This document shows, piece after piece, positions 62,464 through 64,000 of a DNA stretch of 64,000 nucleotides. The notes under the pieces are model-generated. The model had not been told where the DNA came from. It saw only the letters and a list, made by a program, of their open reading frames with translations, and ran no database searches. Position 1 is the stretch's first letter; each line of letters begins with the position of its first letter. The stretch covers positions 186,001-250,000 of the forward strand of contig NZ_JAVDDX010000001.1 of the NCBI RefSeq assembly GCF_030848575.1. The letters are read 5' to 3'. This DNA comes from Haloarcula sp. H-GB4. GTDB lineage: Archaea > Halobacteriota > Halobacteria > Halobacteriales > Haloarculaceae. Made by a program: the position numbers and the translations under genes.

Positions 62464-62862
62464 ATGGCCCGGTTAGTCCCGCGACGGTTCCTGCCCGCTG
62501 TTGCGTTCGCGCTGCTACTGCTTGTCGTCTCGCTGCTCCCCGCGCCCGAGGCTGGCAGGCCGATCCCGGTGCTGCTCGGCGTCGCACTCGACAAGTGGGT
62601 CCACGCCGGTAGCTACGCGGTACTCGCGTGGCTCCTTGCGCGGGCTCGTGGGAGTCGGACACTGGCCGCAGTGGTGCCAGTGGTCGCTCTCGCCGCCTGC
62701 TACGGCGGCGGCATCGAACTCCTGCAGGGACTGACCCCCTCGCGGTCACTTAGCGGAGCCGATGCGATGGCAAACGCCATCGGCGCCGTCGTCGGTGGCG
62801 GGCTCTGGGTGGCGCTAGGCAGGCCCGTCCCGACGAGAGCGCGGCGGCAGTCAGAACAGTGA
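62464..62862 (+). CDS. VanZ-family membrane protein
   Basis: 132 residues with four helices. DKWVHAGSYAVLAWLLARAR and GGGIELLQGLTPSRSLSGADAMANAIGAV carry the VanZ signature (KxxH in the second helix, E..Q and D..AN in the fourth). Function in archaea is unknown. Starts 40 bases after the GIDE-like gene in the same direction, so they may be co-transcribed with arcS. Confidence 0.88.
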   Translation: MARLVPRRFLPAVAFALLLLVVSLLPAPEAGRPIPVLLGVALDKWVHAGSYAVLAWLLARARGSRTLAAVVPVVALAACYGGGIELLQGLTPSRSLSGADAMANAIGAVVGGGLWVALGRPVPTRARRQSEQ

Positions 62863-63251
62863 CCGCAGCCACGCCAGCAGCCCCCCGTTCCCGCTCAATA
62901 TCGATGTGTCGCCGGACGCCGTCTCTCGCTCCTATTTCTGGCACCCGGGGTGGTCGCATAGTGCTCTCGCCATACATATGGTAGTTCTGCGGTCGCTCAA
63001 CGACCGTCCCACAGTTCCGGGCACTCGTAGGCGTCTACAAGCCGTTCGTGTCGGTTTTCGACACGACCCCAGAGGTGTTGATGCTGTTGCCCCGATCGTG
63101 TTTCGTTTAGCAGCGACTGGTACGGCGAGCCAGAAAGCCCCGGCTGTTCGTACTGTATGGTCCGCAATCACACACTGCTGTCCCTCCAAACGAGACACCG
63201 ACCGAACGGCGAACACAGGAGCTATACACGCCCGTCGGCAAGGACGGCGTA
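62863..63251. other. Intergenic region with a possible decayed micro-gene
   Basis: 389 bases between the VanZ gene and raSEA. On the minus strand a short frame at 62851-62973 reads MARALCDHPGCQK, then an in-frame TAG at 62932, then ERETASGDTS and LLAWLRSLF before a TGA. It may be the remnant of a small protein. A TATA-like CTATACA at 63222-63228 serves raSEA. The rest has no recognised feature. Confidence 0.4.
63222..63228 (+). promoter_or_regulatory. TATA-like box of raSEA
   Basis: CTATACA lies 24-30 bases before the raSEA ATG at 63252, the leaderless spacing seen repeatedly in this window. It shows that raSEA has its own promoter and is not transcribed only from arcS. Confidence 0.5.
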
Positions 63252-64000
63252 ATGAGCAAACCGAGTCCTGAAGTCTACGAGGAGGGCAAGGGCATGGACG
63301 CCCACAACTCCGTGATGCGTGACATCCGGTCGCGCAACGACTCCACCTACGACCCTCGCGAGCCGACCCGCGTGTGGCTCGACGAGGACAACACACCTGA
63401 CGGTGTCTACCAGAGCCTGACCATCATCCTGAATACCGGCGGCTGCCGGTGGGCGCGTGCCGGCGGCTGTACGATGTGTGGCTACGTCGCCGAGAGTGTC
63501 GAAGGCGGGACCGTTGCCCACGAGGACCTCATGGCTCAGATCCAGCACTGTCTGGACCACGAGAGCGAGAACAGCGACGAGCAGAGCGGCCTCATCAAGA
63601 TCTACACCTCCGGGAGCTTCCTCGACGAGCGCGAAGTCCCAGCAGAGACGCGGCAGGCTATCGCCGAAACCTTCGCGGACCGCGAGCGCATCGTCGTCGA
63701 GTCGCTGCCGGATTTCGTCGACGAGGAGACCGTCGGCGACTTCGTCGATGTGGGTCTAGAGACGGACGTGGCGGTCGGCCTCGAAACCGCGACCGACCGC
63801 GTCCGACACGACTGCGTGAACAAGTACTTCGACTTTGCCGACTTCGAGGAAGCCTCCAAGGCAGCACAGGCCGCCGGTGCTGGCGTCAAGGCGTACCTGT
63901 TGATGAAGCCTCCGTTCCTCTCCGAAGCCGAGGCCGTCGAAGACATGAAGCGGTCAGTGCGACGCTGTGCGGCCGTCGACGGCTGTCACACCGTCTCGAT
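63252..64000 (+). CDS. raSEA: Archaeosine biosynthesis radical SAM protein RaSEA (C-terminus beyond window)
   Basis: 249 residues visible, MSKPSPEVYEEGKGMDAH onward. The radical SAM cysteines are Cys65, Cys73 and Cys76 (CRWARAGGCTMCGY). The barrel continues with IYTSGSFLDEREVP, VVESLPDFVDEE and VAVGLETATDRVRH. RaSEA acts with ArcS to turn the lysine-preQ0 intermediate in tRNA into archaeosine (established). The C-terminal portion is cut by the edge. Confidence 0.93.
   Translation, partial: MSKPSPEVYEEGKGMDAHNSVMRDIRSRNDSTYDPREPTRVWLDEDNTPDGVYQSLTIILNTGGCRWARAGGCTMCGYVAESVEGGTVAHEDLMAQIQHCLDHESENSDEQSGLIKIYTSGSFLDEREVPAETRQAIAETFADRERIVVESLPDFVDEETVGDFVDVGLETDVAVGLETATDRVRHDCVNKYFDFADFEEASKAAQAAGAGVKAYLLMKPPFLSEAEAVEDMKRSVRRCAAVDGCHTVS

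Overview
The window is chromosomal DNA from a halophilic euryarchaeon, most likely Haloarcula or a close relative (inference, no search run). GC is high, the proteins are acidic, secreted proteins carry twin-arginine plus lipobox leaders, and many genes have a TATA-like box 24-32 bases upstream of the start codon, as expected for leaderless transcripts. Family content is haloarchaeal: halocyanin, CheF, a Bat-type regulator, SecF-SecD, NOB1, PdaD, Pus10, TrmY, ArcS and RaSEA. There are no rRNA genes, CRISPR arrays or intact insertion sequences. One tRNA gene, tRNA-Pro(CGG), is present.

Layout. 1-5.2 kb: a leftward sugar-type ABC transporter operon (binding lipoprotein, two permeases, ATPase, a 57-residue membrane protein) followed by a DeoR/GlpR-type regulator cut by the window edge. 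5.5-13.2 kb: beta-propeller lipoprotein, pyruvoyl arginine decarboxylase, a MazG-like gene with atypical base composition, aIF5B, halocyanin, a PRC-barrel/NOB1 pair, a short ribbon-helix-helix-like protein and a CPBP protease. 13.2-24.8 kb: glucose-6-phosphate isomerase, SecF-SecD, RNase HII, Pus10, MscS channel, UppP-like phosphatase and the first CheF. 24.5-33.3 kb: an acetate-utilisation block of acetyl-CoA synthetase, two-subunit SSS symporter, UspA and a small membrane protein, then a Bat-type regulator with an integrase-like N-terminus, then a second acetyl-CoA synthetase. A second CheF diverges from the latter.

34.4-48.4 kb is a surface-polysaccharide and protein-glycosylation region: a GlmU-like enzyme and GlmS, a WbaP-like priming transferase, AglF and AglM homologues, two small membrane proteins, an unusual STT3-like protein and three overlapping dehydratase/epimerase genes, one resembling UDP-sulfoquinovose synthase (SQD1/Agl3). 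No dedicated glycosyltransferase other than the priming enzyme is visible.

48.4-64 kb: a 48-residue ORF and tRNA-Pro, several lipoproteins (one VPS62-like, one alginate-lyase-like), a CBS protein, a deaminase, and a set of tRNA-modification genes. TrmY acts on the pseudouridine-54 that Pus10 makes. TgtA, ArcS and RaSEA form the archaeosine pathway. An epimerase and the alginate-lyase-like gene sit on the opposite strand between tgtA and arcS.

The most unusual items are the integrase-Bat fusion regulator between two acs genes, the STT3-like protein without a WWDxG motif beside an SQD1-like gene, the VPS62-like lipoprotein, two CheF genes outside any chemotaxis locus, and several very small genes.
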